NCBI RefSeq assembly: GCF_005860775.1
Contig: NZ_VCHQ01000001.1
Coordinates: forward strand, 62,001-126,000
Direction of reading: 5' to 3'
Origin: Klebsiella indica
Lineage (GTDB): Bacteria; Pseudomonadota; Gammaproteobacteria; Enterobacterales; Enterobacteriaceae
Length of the DNA stretch: 64,000 nucleotides
This document shows positions 10,118 to 22,989 of the stretch, piece after piece. Both the position numbers and the translations under genes were made by a program. The notes beneath the pieces were generated by a model that worked only from the letters and a program-made list of their open reading frames with translations, was not told the DNA's origin and did no database searches. The number at the start of each line of letters is the position of its first letter. The stretch's first letter is position 1.

Positions 10118-12022
10118 TCAAATGGGGCGAATACTCTCTTCATCCAGTTCCGCGTCAAAGAATCGACGTAGCGTCTGAATGTTGTTATCCGCAACAATCG
10201 ACTCACGCGCCTGCGCGAGTTTCTCTTCATAAATCGCCTGACGCCACTCCAGCGGCGTGCGCACCGCGGGATTATCATCTTCAACGATGGTCAGTTCAAC
10301 CGTCGAGCCCGTTAGAGCACTCAATGCTTCCGCCAGCTTTTGCTGCGCGCCAGCAGAGTTGAGGTGTCGCTGCGCAGTCCGCAGATGCAGACAAATCGTA
10401 TTGCCGTTCTCCTCTTTCCAGGCGTTTAACGCCACCTGTTCCACCAGCTTCGGCAGGGAGAGCTGGCTAATTTGCGCCGCCCACGGATCGCGTTCAATCG
10501 CTTCCGCGGCCAGTTTCGCCGCCAGTTCCGGCGTTTTCTCATGCTCCAGCGCCTTTTTCAGCGCTTTTGGCGTTGCCGCCTCTTCTTTTACTGCTTCGAC
10601 AACCGTCGTCGCTTTCCAGCGATAGGCTTCTTTCTTCGCCGGCGCAGTTTCCAGAGCCGCTGCCGCCGGGCGCGCCTGCACGCGCTCGGTAATCGAACTC
10701 AGTCGTTCAAGCGCGGCGTTATTCACCGGCCGCGCGCGGGAAGCGGCTGCCGGTTCACTCTTTTTTGAGCGGGGCGCTCCCTGGCTGCGCTGTAGCTGGC
10801 TGCGGGCCGCCAGCACCTGGCTGGTGGTCTGCGGCAGATTCTGCGGCGGCTGTCCAACGGGTGCCGGGGCAACCTGCGCGACAGGGGCGGCCGGAGTAAC
10901 CCGCGCCGGTGGCGTTTCCGGCTCCGGTAGCGGCAGGCGCGGATGAAAGGCCAGCGCGCGTAGCAGCGTCATTTCGACCCCCATTCTCCTGTCCGGCGCA
11001 TAGGGCAACTCTTTACGGCCAATCAACAACGTTTGATAGTACAGCTGGACATCGCCTGGCGGCACCGTGCGCGCCAGCTCGCGCATCCGCAGTTCCACGA
11101 CAGCCATATCGGTGCCCAGCGCCGAGGGCGAGAGCTGAACCATGGCAATACGGTGCAACAGGCTAAGCATCTCAACCAGTAAGGCTTCCCACTCCACGCC
11201 ACGCGCGGCCGCCTCATTGACGCCGGCCATCACGCGCTCGCCGTCGGCGGCAACCAGCGCCTCAATCAGCGAAAGCGCCTGATCGTCGTCAAGAGTGCCA
11301 AGCATGGCGCTAACGGACTCGGTCGTCAGACGGCCGTCGCCGCTGGCGATTGCCTGGTCGGTCAGACTTAACGCATCGCGCAGGCTGCCGTCCGCCGCAC
11401 GTGACAGTAATTGCAGCGCCCGCGGTTCAAAAGCAATCTGCTCCGCGCCGAGAATATGCTCCAGCTGATGGCGAATTTGCTCAACGTCCAGCGCCTTCAG
11501 ATGGAACTGCAAACACCGGGAAAGAATGGTCACCGGCAGCTTTTGCGGATCAGTGGTCGCCAGCAGGAATTTAACGTGCGCGGGCGGCTCCTCCAGCGTT
11601 TTTAACAACGCGTTGAAGCTGTGGCGCGACAGCATGTGGACTTCATCGATCAGATAAACTTTGAAGCGACCGCGGGCTGGCGCGTACTGAACGTTATCCA
11701 GCAGGTCGCGGGTATCTTCGACTTTGGTGCGCGAGGCGGCGTCGATCTCAATCAGATCGACAAAGCGCCCCTGCTCGATTTCACGGCAGTTATCACAGAC
11801 GCCGCACGGCGTGGCGGTAATACCGGTTTCGCAGTTTAGCCCTTTCGCCAGCAGACGGGCGATAGAGGTTTTACCGACGCCGCGGGTACCGGAAAAAAGA
11901 TACGCGTGATGAATACGCCCTAACGACAAGCCGTTCGCCAGTGCGGTCAACACATGTTCCTGGCCGACAACGTCAGCAAAGGTTTGTGGGCGCCATTTAC
12001 GGGCCAGGACCTGATAACTCAT
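10118..12022 (-). CDS. dnaX: DNA polymerase III subunits tau and gamma
   Basis: A 634-residue tau subunit of the DNA polymerase III clamp loader (E. coli 643). The AAA+ domain shows Walker A GTRGVGKTS near residue 45, a four-Cys zinc module (NCETGITATPCGVCDNC), Walker B LIDEVHML near residue 126 and the SRC motif. The C-terminal half contains a Pro/Ala-rich linker, then the DnaB- and alpha-binding domains ending DAELDEESIRPI. The shorter gamma product arises by a programmed -1 frameshift; a shift after Lys421 would give a 422-residue gamma. The gene heads the dnaX-ybaB-recR operon. Confidence 0.98.
   Translation of the reverse strand: MSYQVLARKWRPQTFADVVGQEHVLTALANGLSLGRIHHAYLFSGTRGVGKTSIARLLAKGLNCETGITATPCGVCDNCREIEQGRFVDLIEIDAASRTKVEDTRDLLDNVQYAPARGRFKVYLIDEVHMLSRHSFNALLKTLEEPPAHVKFLLATTDPQKLPVTILSRCLQFHLKALDVEQIRHQLEHILGAEQIAFEPRALQLLSRAADGSLRDALSLTDQAIASGDGRLTTESVSAMLGTLDDDQALSLIEALVAADGERVMAGVNEAAARGVEWEALLVEMLSLLHRIAMVQLSPSALGTDMAVVELRMRELARTVPPGDVQLYYQTLLIGRKELPYAPDRRMGVEMTLLRALAFHPRLPLPEPETPPARVTPAAPVAQVAPAPVGQPPQNLPQTTSQVLAARSQLQRSQGAPRSKKSEPAAASRARPVNNAALERLSSITERVQARPAAAALETAPAKKEAYRWKATTVVEAVKEEAATPKALKKALEHEKTPELAAKLAAEAIERDPWAAQISQLSLPKLVEQVALNAWKEENGNTICLHLRTAQRHLNSAGAQQKLAEALSALTGSTVELTIVEDDNPAVRTPLEWRQAIYEEKLAQARESIVADNNIQTLRRFFDAELDEESIRPI
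10725..10782 (-). promoter_or_regulatory. Programmed -1 ribosomal frameshift signal in dnaX
   Basis: The slippery heptamer A AAA AAG lies at 10766-10760 on the minus strand. An AGGGAG Shine-Dalgarno-like stimulator lies about ten bases before it, and a GC-rich stem-loop (ACCGGCAGCCGC ... GCGGCCGGT) lies a few bases after it. Slipping back one base reads GAG then TGA at 10757-10755, so gamma ends one residue after the shift. All three elements of the E. coli signal are present. Confidence 0.93.
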
Positions 12023-12277
12023 GGGCTAACTCTGAAACGCTGGAAGGTGGATACATAGGGGGAATGCTAACACAACCTCGCAAATACAGCGAGGTTGCCA
12101 GGTTAGATTCAGGCCTTATCGTGGCAGCCAGTCAGGTGACGGACAGCACGCAAAAGCCTGAGCGTACAGGTCATACGTGAGGATTTATTCGCTACGCTCA
12201 CCCTTTTGGGTATTCAAAACGCAAATACGTTTTGTCAGGCCTGACCAGGGCCAAAATGGCAAATAAGGTAGCCTGAA

Positions 12278-12829
12278 TCAGTGTCCCGGGAAAGGAACCA
12301 GACTATAGCTATTAATCTCCTGTTTCTCCAGACGCTGCTCGCCGCCCAGATCGAACAGATTGATAATAAAGGCCGCGTCATGCACTTCACCGCCCAGACG
12401 GCGGATCAGCTTCACGGTCGCTTCAATCGTGCCGCCGGTCGCCAGCAGATCGTCAACCACCAACACCTTATCGCCCGGTTTGATGGCATCGACGTGGATT
12501 TCCAGCTGGTCGGTGCCGTACTCCAGCTCATAGCTTTCAGCGATAGTTTCACGCGGCAACTTACCCGGCTTGCGTACCGGAACAAAACCGACGCCCAGCG
12601 CCAGCGCAACCGGTGCGCCAAACAGGAAACCACGCGCCTCGGTGCCCACCACTTTAGTAATACCCGCGTCTTTATAACGCTCGGACAGCAGATTAATGCT
12701 GAGCGCGTAAGCGTTCGGGTCTTCCAGCAAGCTGGTGACATCCCGGAAAAGGATGCCCGGCTTCGGGTAATCCTGGATGCTTTTGATGCTGTTCTTCAGA
12801 TATTCAAGCTGCTGTGCAGTCGCGGTCAT
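12278..12829 (-). CDS. apt: Adenine phosphoribosyltransferase
   Basis: A 183-residue enzyme converting adenine and PRPP to AMP in purine salvage. The PRPP-binding motif [13 protein letters not shown] lies near residues 122-134. The start at 12829 ([14 protein letters not shown]) gives the E. coli length; an ATG at 12868 in the same frame would add 13 residues unlike the family, though the ribosome site at 12829 is weak. The gene lies upstream of dnaX with a 255-base gap, in which I see no gene. Confidence 0.96.
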   Translation of the reverse strand: MTATAQQLEYLKNSIKSIQDYPKPGILFRDVTSLLEDPNAYALSINLLSERYKDAGITKVVGTEARGFLFGAPVALALGVGFVPVRKPGKLPRETIAESYELEYGTDQLEIHVDAIKPGDKVLVVDDLLATGGTIEATVKLIRRLGGEVHDAAFIINLFDLGGEQRLEKQEINSYSLVPFPGH

Positions 12830-12979
12830 AAGTTTATGCCTGATTAAAACGGTATTACTCACGGGCATATCAGCCTGGCCAAAGAAACATTTGTTTAACC
12901 TTTGACCGGGTTTACCCGTACTCGAAAACGCCAGAATTTACTGTCTGTCTGCGTCAATTGCAACCATCATTATTGCGCA

Positions 12980-13357
12980 TCAGCGCTTTTGTTGTTTTGC
13001 ATCAACCACCGGAATACGCCACATAAATATCAGCAAACAGGCCAGAATAAGCAGCAGTAAAATGCGCACCCATGTAAGATGAACCAGCCACAGGGAAATG
13101 GCAAAGGTCAGCAGAATCATCGCCACCGCCCGCGGCTTAGCGCCTGGCGGCATCGCGCGGTATTTTTGCCAGTGACGCAGGTAGCCGCCAAACCATGAGC
13201 GATACAAAAGCCAATGGTGAAAGCGCGGCGACGAGCGGGCAAAACACCACGCAGCGAGCAGAATAAACGGCGTCGTTGGCAGTAAAGGTAAAAACAGGCC
13301 CAGCGTCCCCAGCACTACCGCCAGCCAGCCAATGATGATTAAAATAATTCGAGGCAT
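12980..13357 (-). CDS. ybaN: DUF454 inner-membrane protein YbaN
   Basis: A 125-residue small membrane protein of the DUF454/YbaN family. There are hydrophobic segments at the N-terminus (IILIIIGWLAVVLGTLGLFLP), a conserved TTPFILLAAWCFARSSPRFH core and two hydrophobic segments near the C-terminus, giving three or four membrane passes. Function is unknown. The start at 13357 matches E. coli YbaN; a TTG at 13375 in frame would add six residues and has no ribosome site. It is divergent from priC. Confidence 0.93.
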   Translation of the reverse strand: MPRIILIIIGWLAVVLGTLGLFLPLLPTTPFILLAAWCFARSSPRFHHWLLYRSWFGGYLRHWQKYRAMPPGAKPRAVAMILLTFAISLWLVHLTWVRILLLLILACLLIFMWRIPVVDAKQQKR

Positions 13358-13426
13358 AATGCGAATCGTTATCAAGATGATGAGGCTAATGTAGCACAGT
13401 TGTTTATCAGAGGAGGGAGACGTTAT

Positions 13427-13954
13427 TTGAAAACGACCCGGCTTTTACATTCGCTGGAACATCAACTGGCGGATCTGGCAACACAGGTTGCGCCGCTGGC
13501 CAATCACACGACGCTCAGTCCACGGTTTGATCGCCAGTTGTTCCGTGCCCGTAGCACACAAATGCAGGCTTATCTTGATGAGGCTAAAGCGCACTTTAAT
13601 GCGCTACAACAGGCGGTCGAGCGTCAGCAGCTACCGCAAGTCGCCTGGCTGTCGGAACGTCTCGTCGCCCAAATATCAGCGATCGGCCGGGAGACAGCCA
13701 CCTGGTCATTACGCGCCTGGGACAGCGCTTCACCGATGCTTAATCGTTGGCAGCGCAGACGTATACAGCATCAGGAATACGAACGACGATTGCTGGCCAT
13801 GAGAAACGATCGTCAGCGCCAGCTGACGCAAGCGACGAGTCCGGAAGAGCAGCATCGGCTGGCAAAAGAGGTGGAGATCTACGCCGGACGTTTAGCCCGC
13901 TGTCGCGATGCGCTGGAAAAAATTGAAGCCAGGCTGGCCCGCTTAACACGCTAA
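13427..13954 (+). CDS. priC: Primosomal replication protein N'' (PriC)
   Basis: A 175-residue PriC, which reloads DnaB helicase at stalled forks independently of PriA. It is a basic, Arg- and Gln-rich helical protein ending [12 protein letters not shown], as in E. coli. The start is a TTG at 13427: it follows AGGAGGGAGA by six bases, and it gives exactly the E. coli length, whereas the in-frame codon at 13400 lacks a ribosome site. ybaM follows after 14 bases, so the two are an operon. Confidence 0.94.
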   Translation: MKTTRLLHSLEHQLADLATQVAPLANHTTLSPRFDRQLFRARSTQMQAYLDEAKAHFNALQQAVERQQLPQVAWLSERLVAQISAIGRETATWSLRAWDSASPMLNRWQRRRIQHQEYERRLLAMRNDRQRQLTQATSPEEQHRLAKEVEIYAGRLARCRDALEKIEARLARLTR

Positions 13955-13968
13955 CCGCAGGAGGTGAT

Positions 13969-14127
13969 ATGTCGCTGGAAAATGCGCCTGAGGAAGTCAA
14001 ACTGGCGGTCGATTTAATTATGCTGCTTGAAGAGAATAAGATCCCGGCGCAAACCGTACTCGCCGCGCTGGAGATTGTTCGTCAGGACTATGAAAACAAA
14101 ATAAAAAGCGCGGAATCCTCCTCGTAA
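13969..14127 (+). CDS. ybaM: Small conserved protein YbaM (DUF2496)
   Basis: A 52-residue protein beginning [19 protein letters not shown], with a perfect AGGAGGTGAT ribosome site upstream. E. coli YbaM is 53 residues and has the same N-terminal two thirds; the C-terminus (SAESSS) diverges. It is predicted to be helical. It is cotranscribed with priC; its function is unknown. Confidence 0.93.
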   Translation: MSLENAPEEVKLAVDLIMLLEENKIPAQTVLAALEIVRQDYENKIKSAESSS

Positions 14128-14262
14128 TAAACACAGAAGCCGTCAGTGGTCAGCGCATTAAGGGTGTCAATGTCGTTGTCAGGTGATGAGTGTTTTTGCC
14201 GGTGTAAACCTGAAAACGCGCAGCCACGCACGCCAACCCGAAGTATGGCTGAGTATAGAGAA

Positions 14263-14280
14263 GGCGGCGCGTCGGCCGCC
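14263..14280 (-). terminator. Possible mscK terminator hairpin
   Basis: A six-base GC stem (GGCGGC / GCCGCC) lies just after the mscK stop, followed on the minus strand by a pyrimidine stretch without a real T-run. Weak support. Confidence 0.35.
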
Positions 14281-14293
14281 CCTCACGACATCA

Positions 14294-17200
14294 TTAGCCA
14301 ATCACCGGAGAGGCATCGCCATCCTGGCCGTCACGCTTCACTTCTGTCACTTCATCGCCTTTTGCATTACGCAGATGAACCTCCAGTTGGTTGAAGGCGA
14401 TATCGATATTATTCTCGCGACACAAACGGTCGATAGCGCGGTTAAGCTCATCCACCGCGTAGCTACGGTCGCGCAGTTCACGCACGTACAGGCGTAGTTC
14501 ATGATCGAGCGTGCTGGCGCCGAAGGTAGTAAAGAAGACCGATGGCGCGGGCTCCTGCATCACTTTCGGATGCTCCTGAGCCGCCTTCAGTAGCACCGCT
14601 TTCACCTTATCGAGGTCCGAACCATAGGCCACGCCAAGACGGATCACCACGCGGGTTACGGTGTCGGAAAGCGACCAGTTGATCAAACGCTCCGTAACGA
14701 AAGCCTTATTGGGAATAATGACCTCTTTACGGTCAAAATCGGTGATGGTGGTGGCACGGATACGAATCTTACTGACGGTACCGGAAAACGTGCCAATGGT
14801 CACCGTATCGCCAATACGCACCGGGCGTTCAAACAAAATAATCAAACCAGAGACAAAGTTACCGAAAATTTCCTGTAAGCCGAAGCCAAGGCCAACCGAC
14901 AGTGCCGCCGCCAGCCATTGCAATTTATCCCATGAGACGCCGAGTGAACCAAATACCGTCATCGCGCCAATCACAATAATGGCGTAGTTCAGGATAGTGG
15001 TAATTGCGTATGACGCCCCCTGGCGCATATTCAGCCGCGAGAGCACCAGCACTTCGAGCAAGCCAGGTAAGTTGCGAATCAGCGCCCAGGCCACCATCAA
15101 GGCGACAATGGCAAACAACAAACTGCCCATCGTGACGCTTTTCACGACATTACGCCCGGCCTCGGTCGCGTTGTAGTGCCACAGCGTAATGCTGTCGAGA
15201 TAGGCGAAAACGGTGATGAGATCGGACCAGATTGCCCAGAACAGCACCGCAAACAGCGCGATCATCACCAGCATCGTAATACGCAGCGTCTGCTGGTTGA
15301 CCTGCTCCAGAGCAATGGTGGGTTCTTCCTGCGGCTCAGCGCCCTCGGCCCCTTCTTTGACCAGGTGCTGACGGCGCGCCAGCGCGCGTCGCCAGGCAAT
15401 ACGCCGGGCGGCGACGCTCAAACCGCGCAGTACAGTCTGGTAAAGCAGATTCCACAGCATGACCAGATAAACGGTGTCAATCCAGCGGCCCGCGAGGCGC
15501 AGGGTGGTGTAGAAATAGCCTGTCGCCGTCAGCACCATAAGCGCGATAGGTACGATCGACAGTACAGTAACGATGATAAGGCGAAGGTTGTGGGACGCTT
15601 TATCGCGCCAGCTTTCCCGACATATCGGTAAAACAAGCACCGCAATCAGCAGCAGATTGAGGAAAATAACGCACTGCCCGATGACATCATCCATTAGATG
15701 CAGCGGCGACAGTTCCGACATGACTGACCAGAAGTTTAACGGCAGCAGAGCAAGGCTGACGCGGACAATCTGTCGCCGCCAGTGGCTGGTTAATCGTGAC
15801 GGCATCGTAAAATGGTTTACCGCCACGCCGTCTTTTTCCAGCACCTTCCAGCACAGGCCAAATACCAGCCAGAAAAATGCCAGCTTTTTACTATAAGCCC
15901 AAAGCAAATCGCTGATATTTAGTTGCATTGTCAGCAAAATCAGGCCAATAGCCAGAATCAGCAGCACCACAGGTAATGCTCTGATCAGATCAATCAGAAT
16001 CGCTTTCGGCGTATGGAGCTGGGTATCATTGCGCAGTTGCCCGACCTGCGATGCCAGTTTCGCCTGATACGCTTTTAGCCACTGCAGACGCCAGCGAATA
16101 AGCCCGGCAATCAGCAGCAGCGGCAAACCGGCAAGAAACGCGATAAAGACGGAAGGCCAGGCTTTTTCCCAGTTCACTTTAATTTTCATTGAGTTAAACT
16201 GGTCCTTCAGCGCTTCAGGGAACGCTTTAATCCATTCCCAGTCCATCGGTCGATTGCTGTTTACCCAAAAAATCTGCTGAGTCAGGATAGCTTTCAGGTT
16301 CGTCGAAACGCTGATTAACTGCTGCTGATTCACCTGCAGGTTAATCGCCATCATCAGTTGGTTACCCAGCTGTTTGTTCAACTGATCGAGCAGTTCCCGG
16401 CGCATATCAACAATTTCCAGAAGCGCATCGTGCACCTCGGGATTCACATCGCTACTATGACCGTCTTCCATCTTCGCGACAAACGCATCGCTCTGGAATA
16501 ACGCATCACGCTGCTGATTAATCTCAAACTGTTCCAGACGCAGGTCGGCGATACGATTGGTCATATCGCCCAGTTCCTCTGCGGAAGGCAGGGTTTGCTG
16601 CTGTTGATAAAGAATACGCGACAGCAACAGGCTGCCTTTCAGCACGGAGATCTGCTCTTTAATATCGCGCTCCGATTGCAGCGCCCGATCGAGCCAGGTT
16701 TTCACTTTGATATTACGCTGGACCAGCTGATTACCGTCTTCCGTCGCCGAAATAAGCCTTTCGCTAAGTTGATGGTTTATATCCAGTTCTTGTTTCACCA
16801 GCGGGTTAGCCTGAATACGCGCGGTTTCATCCGGCGACGCCGCTTCCTGAGCGGTCTTTTCAGTGAGCGTCAAGCGCTTACTGTTAACCGCTTCCTGCAA
16901 TAGCTGAAGCTGGTGCTCCAGACGGTTGCTGTTAGCGGTGACATAATCACGCTGTTTTTGCAGGGTATCCTGCAACACAGTGTTGCCCTCCAGGCTTTTG
17001 CGCTGTTGGTCTATCTGCGCATTCAGTAACGCCTGCTGCGCCAGCAGCAAATTTTGCTGACTGGGGCGTAACGCCTCCTCCCCTGCAGAGGTACCATTCA
17101 GGCGGTTACGGATCTGTTGCAACTGCTGCGACGCTGAATACATCGCATTTTGCACACGCTCCGGCTGCGTCTGCAGGGAGACTAACTGGCTGTTATAAGC

Positions 17201-17638
17201 CGCCAAATCGTTCTGCGCGTTTTGCAAATCATCCAGCATCTCAGAGACGCGCGACTCCAGCTGGCGCAGCGACAAGGTGCTCAACGTTTTACGCGTGGTT
17301 TCATCATCAGGCACATCACTCAATGCATTCAGGCTATTGATAGCCTGATTCATTTTTGCCGGCGCCTGCGCGACCTTCTGACGCAATTGTGCCGTTTCCG
17401 ACTTTACGTGTTCAATTTTATCGAGGATTTCCAGGGTCTGGGTCAGATCTTGCTGAACCAGCTTGTCCTGCGCGGTCAGCTCTTTTTGCTTGTTCAACGT
17501 ATTGAGCTGGCTCTGGACTTCAGATCGCTCAGGTAAATCAGCCGCAATCGCTTGATTAATGCGACTCAGGCTGACAAAAAAAATCAGGGTAATAATGAAC
17601 GCAGACAGGGCGTTTCGCCAACGGATAGTGTGCAGCAT
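14294..17638 (-). CDS. mscK: Potassium-dependent mechanosensitive channel MscK (KefA)
   Basis: A 1114-residue member of the MscS superfamily (E. coli 1120). It has an N-terminal signal peptide, a long periplasmic coiled-coil region (about residues 35-470, Gln- and Leu-rich), a run of about 11 membrane segments from about residue 490, and a C-terminal MscS pore and beta domain. The pore-lining helix includes GLGFGLQEIFGNFVSG, followed by LFERPVRIGDTV. It relieves osmotic pressure and gating depends on external potassium. It follows acrR in the same orientation. Confidence 0.96.
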   Translation of the reverse strand: MLHTIRWRNALSAFIITLIFFVSLSRINQAIAADLPERSEVQSQLNTLNKQKELTAQDKLVQQDLTQTLEILDKIEHVKSETAQLRQKVAQAPAKMNQAINSLNALSDVPDDETTRKTLSTLSLRQLESRVSEMLDDLQNAQNDLAAYNSQLVSLQTQPERVQNAMYSASQQLQQIRNRLNGTSAGEEALRPSQQNLLLAQQALLNAQIDQQRKSLEGNTVLQDTLQKQRDYVTANSNRLEHQLQLLQEAVNSKRLTLTEKTAQEAASPDETARIQANPLVKQELDINHQLSERLISATEDGNQLVQRNIKVKTWLDRALQSERDIKEQISVLKGSLLLSRILYQQQQTLPSAEELGDMTNRIADLRLEQFEINQQRDALFQSDAFVAKMEDGHSSDVNPEVHDALLEIVDMRRELLDQLNKQLGNQLMMAINLQVNQQQLISVSTNLKAILTQQIFWVNSNRPMDWEWIKAFPEALKDQFNSMKIKVNWEKAWPSVFIAFLAGLPLLLIAGLIRWRLQWLKAYQAKLASQVGQLRNDTQLHTPKAILIDLIRALPVVLLILAIGLILLTMQLNISDLLWAYSKKLAFFWLVFGLCWKVLEKDGVAVNHFTMPSRLTSHWRRQIVRVSLALLPLNFWSVMSELSPLHLMDDVIGQCVIFLNLLLIAVLVLPICRESWRDKASHNLRLIIVTVLSIVPIALMVLTATGYFYTTLRLAGRWIDTVYLVMLWNLLYQTVLRGLSVAARRIAWRRALARRQHLVKEGAEGAEPQEEPTIALEQVNQQTLRITMLVMIALFAVLFWAIWSDLITVFAYLDSITLWHYNATEAGRNVVKSVTMGSLLFAIVALMVAWALIRNLPGLLEVLVLSRLNMRQGASYAITTILNYAIIVIGAMTVFGSLGVSWDKLQWLAAALSVGLGFGLQEIFGNFVSGLIILFERPVRIGDTVTIGTFSGTVSKIRIRATTITDFDRKEVIIPNKAFVTERLINWSLSDTVTRVVIRLGVAYGSDLDKVKAVLLKAAQEHPKVMQEPAPSVFFTTFGASTLDHELRLYVRELRDRSYAVDELNRAIDRLCRENNIDIAFNQLEVHLRNAKGDEVTEVKRDGQDGDASPVIG

Positions 17639-17770
17639 AGTGTTAACATGAGTGGTTGCAAAAGCCGGAGAATACCGGGGATCGTCGCAGCGCGCAGAAT
17701 AGCACTTCTGACACCGCGCGAATAGCGGCAGACAGCAGGAAAAATTCCCCCCCCTGTCTCGCCAGCCGGC

Positions 17771-18421
17771 TTAATCGCCTGAACCTTCAGGACACCGTAA
17801 TGAAGGGCAAAATTGATACATTTCAAGCAGCGTGACGACATATTCCCGCGCTTCTTTTTGCAGATCGAATGCATTCGGCGCCAGCAGCCAGTTTTCCATC
17901 AGACCGGAAAGGTAGCTACGCATTAAAATCGCCGCCCGGCGGGTGCGCAAATTGTCCGGCAACAGTTTCGCCGCAATGCATTCCTTCAGCGTTTGTTCGA
18001 TACGCTCGTAATTCTCAAGACATAGACTACGCTGTGCTTGTTGAAGCGTGACCATTTCACCCACGAATTCACATTTATGGAAGAGAATTTCCATCATCAA
18101 CCGCCGACGTTTCTCTGTCACCGTTGCTTCAAGGATATACACTAAGATCTCGCGGACAACTGACAGTGGATCGTTGGGAAATTTTGCCCGATACTCAACT
18201 TCGAGATCATTAATATTTGCTTCTGAAAGTAACCATATTTCATTAAATAAATCTGATTTATTTTTGAAATGCCAGTAGATAGCACCCCTCGTCACCCCGG
18301 CGGCTTTTGCAATTGCCGCCAGCGAGGTAGAAGATACCCCTTGCTGCGAAAAGAGATGCAGGGCGGCATCAAGAATTTGTTGCCGGGTCTCAAGCGCCTG
18401 TTGTTTGGTTTTTCGTGCCAT
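17771..18421 (-). CDS. acrR: TetR-family repressor of acrAB, AcrR
   Basis: A 216-residue TetR-family repressor, divergent from acrAB. The N-terminal helix-turn-helix (about residues 10-57) includes [20 protein letters not shown]; the rest is the all-helical ligand-binding and dimerisation domain. It binds the palindrome in the acrR-acrA gap and is released by bile salts, dyes and other efflux substrates. The protein looks intact, with no resistance-type truncation. The extreme C-terminus ([13 protein letters not shown]) matches the Salmonella form rather than E. coli. Confidence 0.96.
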   Translation of the reverse strand: MARKTKQQALETRQQILDAALHLFSQQGVSSTSLAAIAKAAGVTRGAIYWHFKNKSDLFNEIWLLSEANINDLEVEYRAKFPNDPLSVVREILVYILEATVTEKRRRLMMEILFHKCEFVGEMVTLQQAQRSLCLENYERIEQTLKECIAAKLLPDNLRTRRAAILMRSYLSGLMENWLLAPNAFDLQKEAREYVVTLLEMYQFCPSLRCPEGSGD

Positions 18422-18449
18422 AGGTCGGTGAGTTTACAGAGGTTACGTT

Positions 18450-18473
18450 TACATGCATTTGTGAATGTATGTA
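18450..18473. promoter_or_regulatory. AcrR operator in the acrR-acrA intergenic region
   Basis: A 24-bp inverted repeat, TACATGCATTTG followed by TGAATGTATGTA, matches the published E. coli AcrR operator with one base changed. It lies 28 bases from the acrR start and overlaps the divergent promoters. Confidence 0.85.
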
Positions 18474-18516
18474 CCATAACGTGACCATAGAAAGCATGTA
18501 CCATAGCATGACCATA
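18469..18516 (+). repeat. 27-bp-period imperfect tandem duplication in the acrA promoter region
   Basis: The 21-mer at 18469-18489 (ATGTACCATAACGTGACCAT plus A) recurs at 18496-18516 with two differences. The period is 27 bases and the first copy overlaps the right arm of the AcrR operator. As I recall the E. coli sequence, it has one copy. The duplication therefore places a second near-copy of the operator flank and promoter core upstream of acrA. Confidence 0.75.
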
Positions 18517-18590
18517 ATAGAAACACAGTAGTGGGTTTGTGGTCAGTTGAGCCACTGAACAATTTGAAATTGGACACTCGAGGTTTACAT

Positions 18591-19772
18591 ATGAACAAAA
18601 ACAGAGGGTTTAGGCCTCTGGCGGTCGTTCTGATGCTCTCAGGCAGCTTAGCGCTAACAGGATGTGATGATAAACCGGCGCAGCAAGGAGCCCAGCAAAT
18701 GCCGGAAGTCGGTGTTGTGACTCTCAAATCTGCTCCTCTACAAATCACTACAGAACTGCCAGGCCGTACCAGCGCCTACCGCGTTGCGGAAGTTCGTCCC
18801 CAGGTGAGCGGTATTATTCTCAAGCGTAACTTCATTGAAGGCAGTGATATCAAGGCAGGCGAGTCTCTTTATCAAATTGATCCAGCGACCTATCAGGCCA
18901 CCTACGAAAGCGCGAAAGGCGATTTAGCAAAAGCGCAGGCAGCGGCGAATATAGACCGATTGACGGTTAAACGTTATCAAAAACTGTTAGGGACTAAATA
19001 CATTAGCCAGCAGGATTACGATACCGCCGTGGCAACCGCTCAGCAGAGCGATGCCGCCGTCGTCGCCGCCAAGGCCGCAGTAGAAACCGCGCGCATCAAT
19101 CTGGCGTACACCAAAGTCACCTCTCCGATTAGCGGCCGTATTGGCAAATCGACGGTGACGGAAGGCGCTCTGGTACAAAACGGCCAAACTACCGCGCTGG
19201 CGACTGTACAGCAGTTAGATCCTATCTATGTCGACGTGACCCAATCGAGCAATGATTTTCTGCGCCTGAAACAGGAACTGGCCAGCGGCCAGTTGCAGCA
19301 GGAAAACGGCAAAGCGAAAGTTGAGCTGGTCACGAGCGACGGTGTGAAATATCCGCAGGTCGGGACGCTGGAGTTCTCCGACGTCACCGTCGACCAGACG
19401 ACCGGCTCTATTACACTACGCGCGATCTTCCCGAATCCTGATCACACCCTGTTGCCAGGTATGTTCGTCCGCGCACGCCTGGAAGAAGGCGTTAATCCTG
19501 ATGCATTGCTGGTTCCTCAACAGGGCGTAACCCGAACCCCTCGTGGCGATGCGAGCGCGATGGTTGTTGGTGAAGGCGATAAAGTCGAGGTCCGCCAGAT
19601 TACAACCACTCAGGCAATTGGCGATAAATGGCTGGTCACCAAAGGATTAAAAACGGGCGATCGCTTAATTGTCACCGGCCTGCAAAAAGTCAAACCAGGC
19701 GTACAGGTGAAAGCGCAGGAAGTCGTTTCTGACGATAAACAGCAAGCCGCAGGCAACGCTCAGTCAGAATAA
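18591..19772 (+). CDS. acrA: Multidrug efflux periplasmic adaptor AcrA
   Basis: A 393-residue membrane-fusion lipoprotein that joins AcrB to TolC. The signal peptide ends in the lipobox LALTGC with lipidated Cys25. Lipoyl, alpha-hairpin, beta-barrel and membrane-proximal domains follow in order; the hairpin is the Ala/Gln-rich segment around residues 100-170. The start at 18591 is the known AcrA N-terminus MNKNRGF, after GAGG; an in-frame codon at 18531 is upstream of it. It is cotranscribed with acrB (34-base gap). Expected regulators are AcrR and the MarA/SoxS/Rob/RamA family. Confidence 0.97.
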   Translation: MNKNRGFRPLAVVLMLSGSLALTGCDDKPAQQGAQQMPEVGVVTLKSAPLQITTELPGRTSAYRVAEVRPQVSGIILKRNFIEGSDIKAGESLYQIDPATYQATYESAKGDLAKAQAAANIDRLTVKRYQKLLGTKYISQQDYDTAVATAQQSDAAVVAAKAAVETARINLAYTKVTSPISGRIGKSTVTEGALVQNGQTTALATVQQLDPIYVDVTQSSNDFLRLKQELASGQLQQENGKAKVELVTSDGVKYPQVGTLEFSDVTVDQTTGSITLRAIFPNPDHTLLPGMFVRARLEEGVNPDALLVPQQGVTRTPRGDASAMVVGEGDKVEVRQITTTQAIGDKWLVTKGLKTGDRLIVTGLQKVKPGVQVKAQEVVSDDKQQAAGNAQSE

Positions 19773-19803
19773 ACCAGGTCTTAACTTAAACAGGAGCCGT
19801 TAA

Positions 19804-22953
<3,150 letters not shown>

Positions 22954-22964
22954 TCTTACGCTAA

Positions 22965-22989
22965 GGGCTGCATCCGCAGCCCTTTTTTT
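22965..22989 (+). terminator. Intrinsic terminator of acrAB
   Basis: A 7-bp stem GGGCTGC / GCAGCCC with a four-base loop is followed by seven T residues, 11 bases after the acrB stop. Confidence 0.92.
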
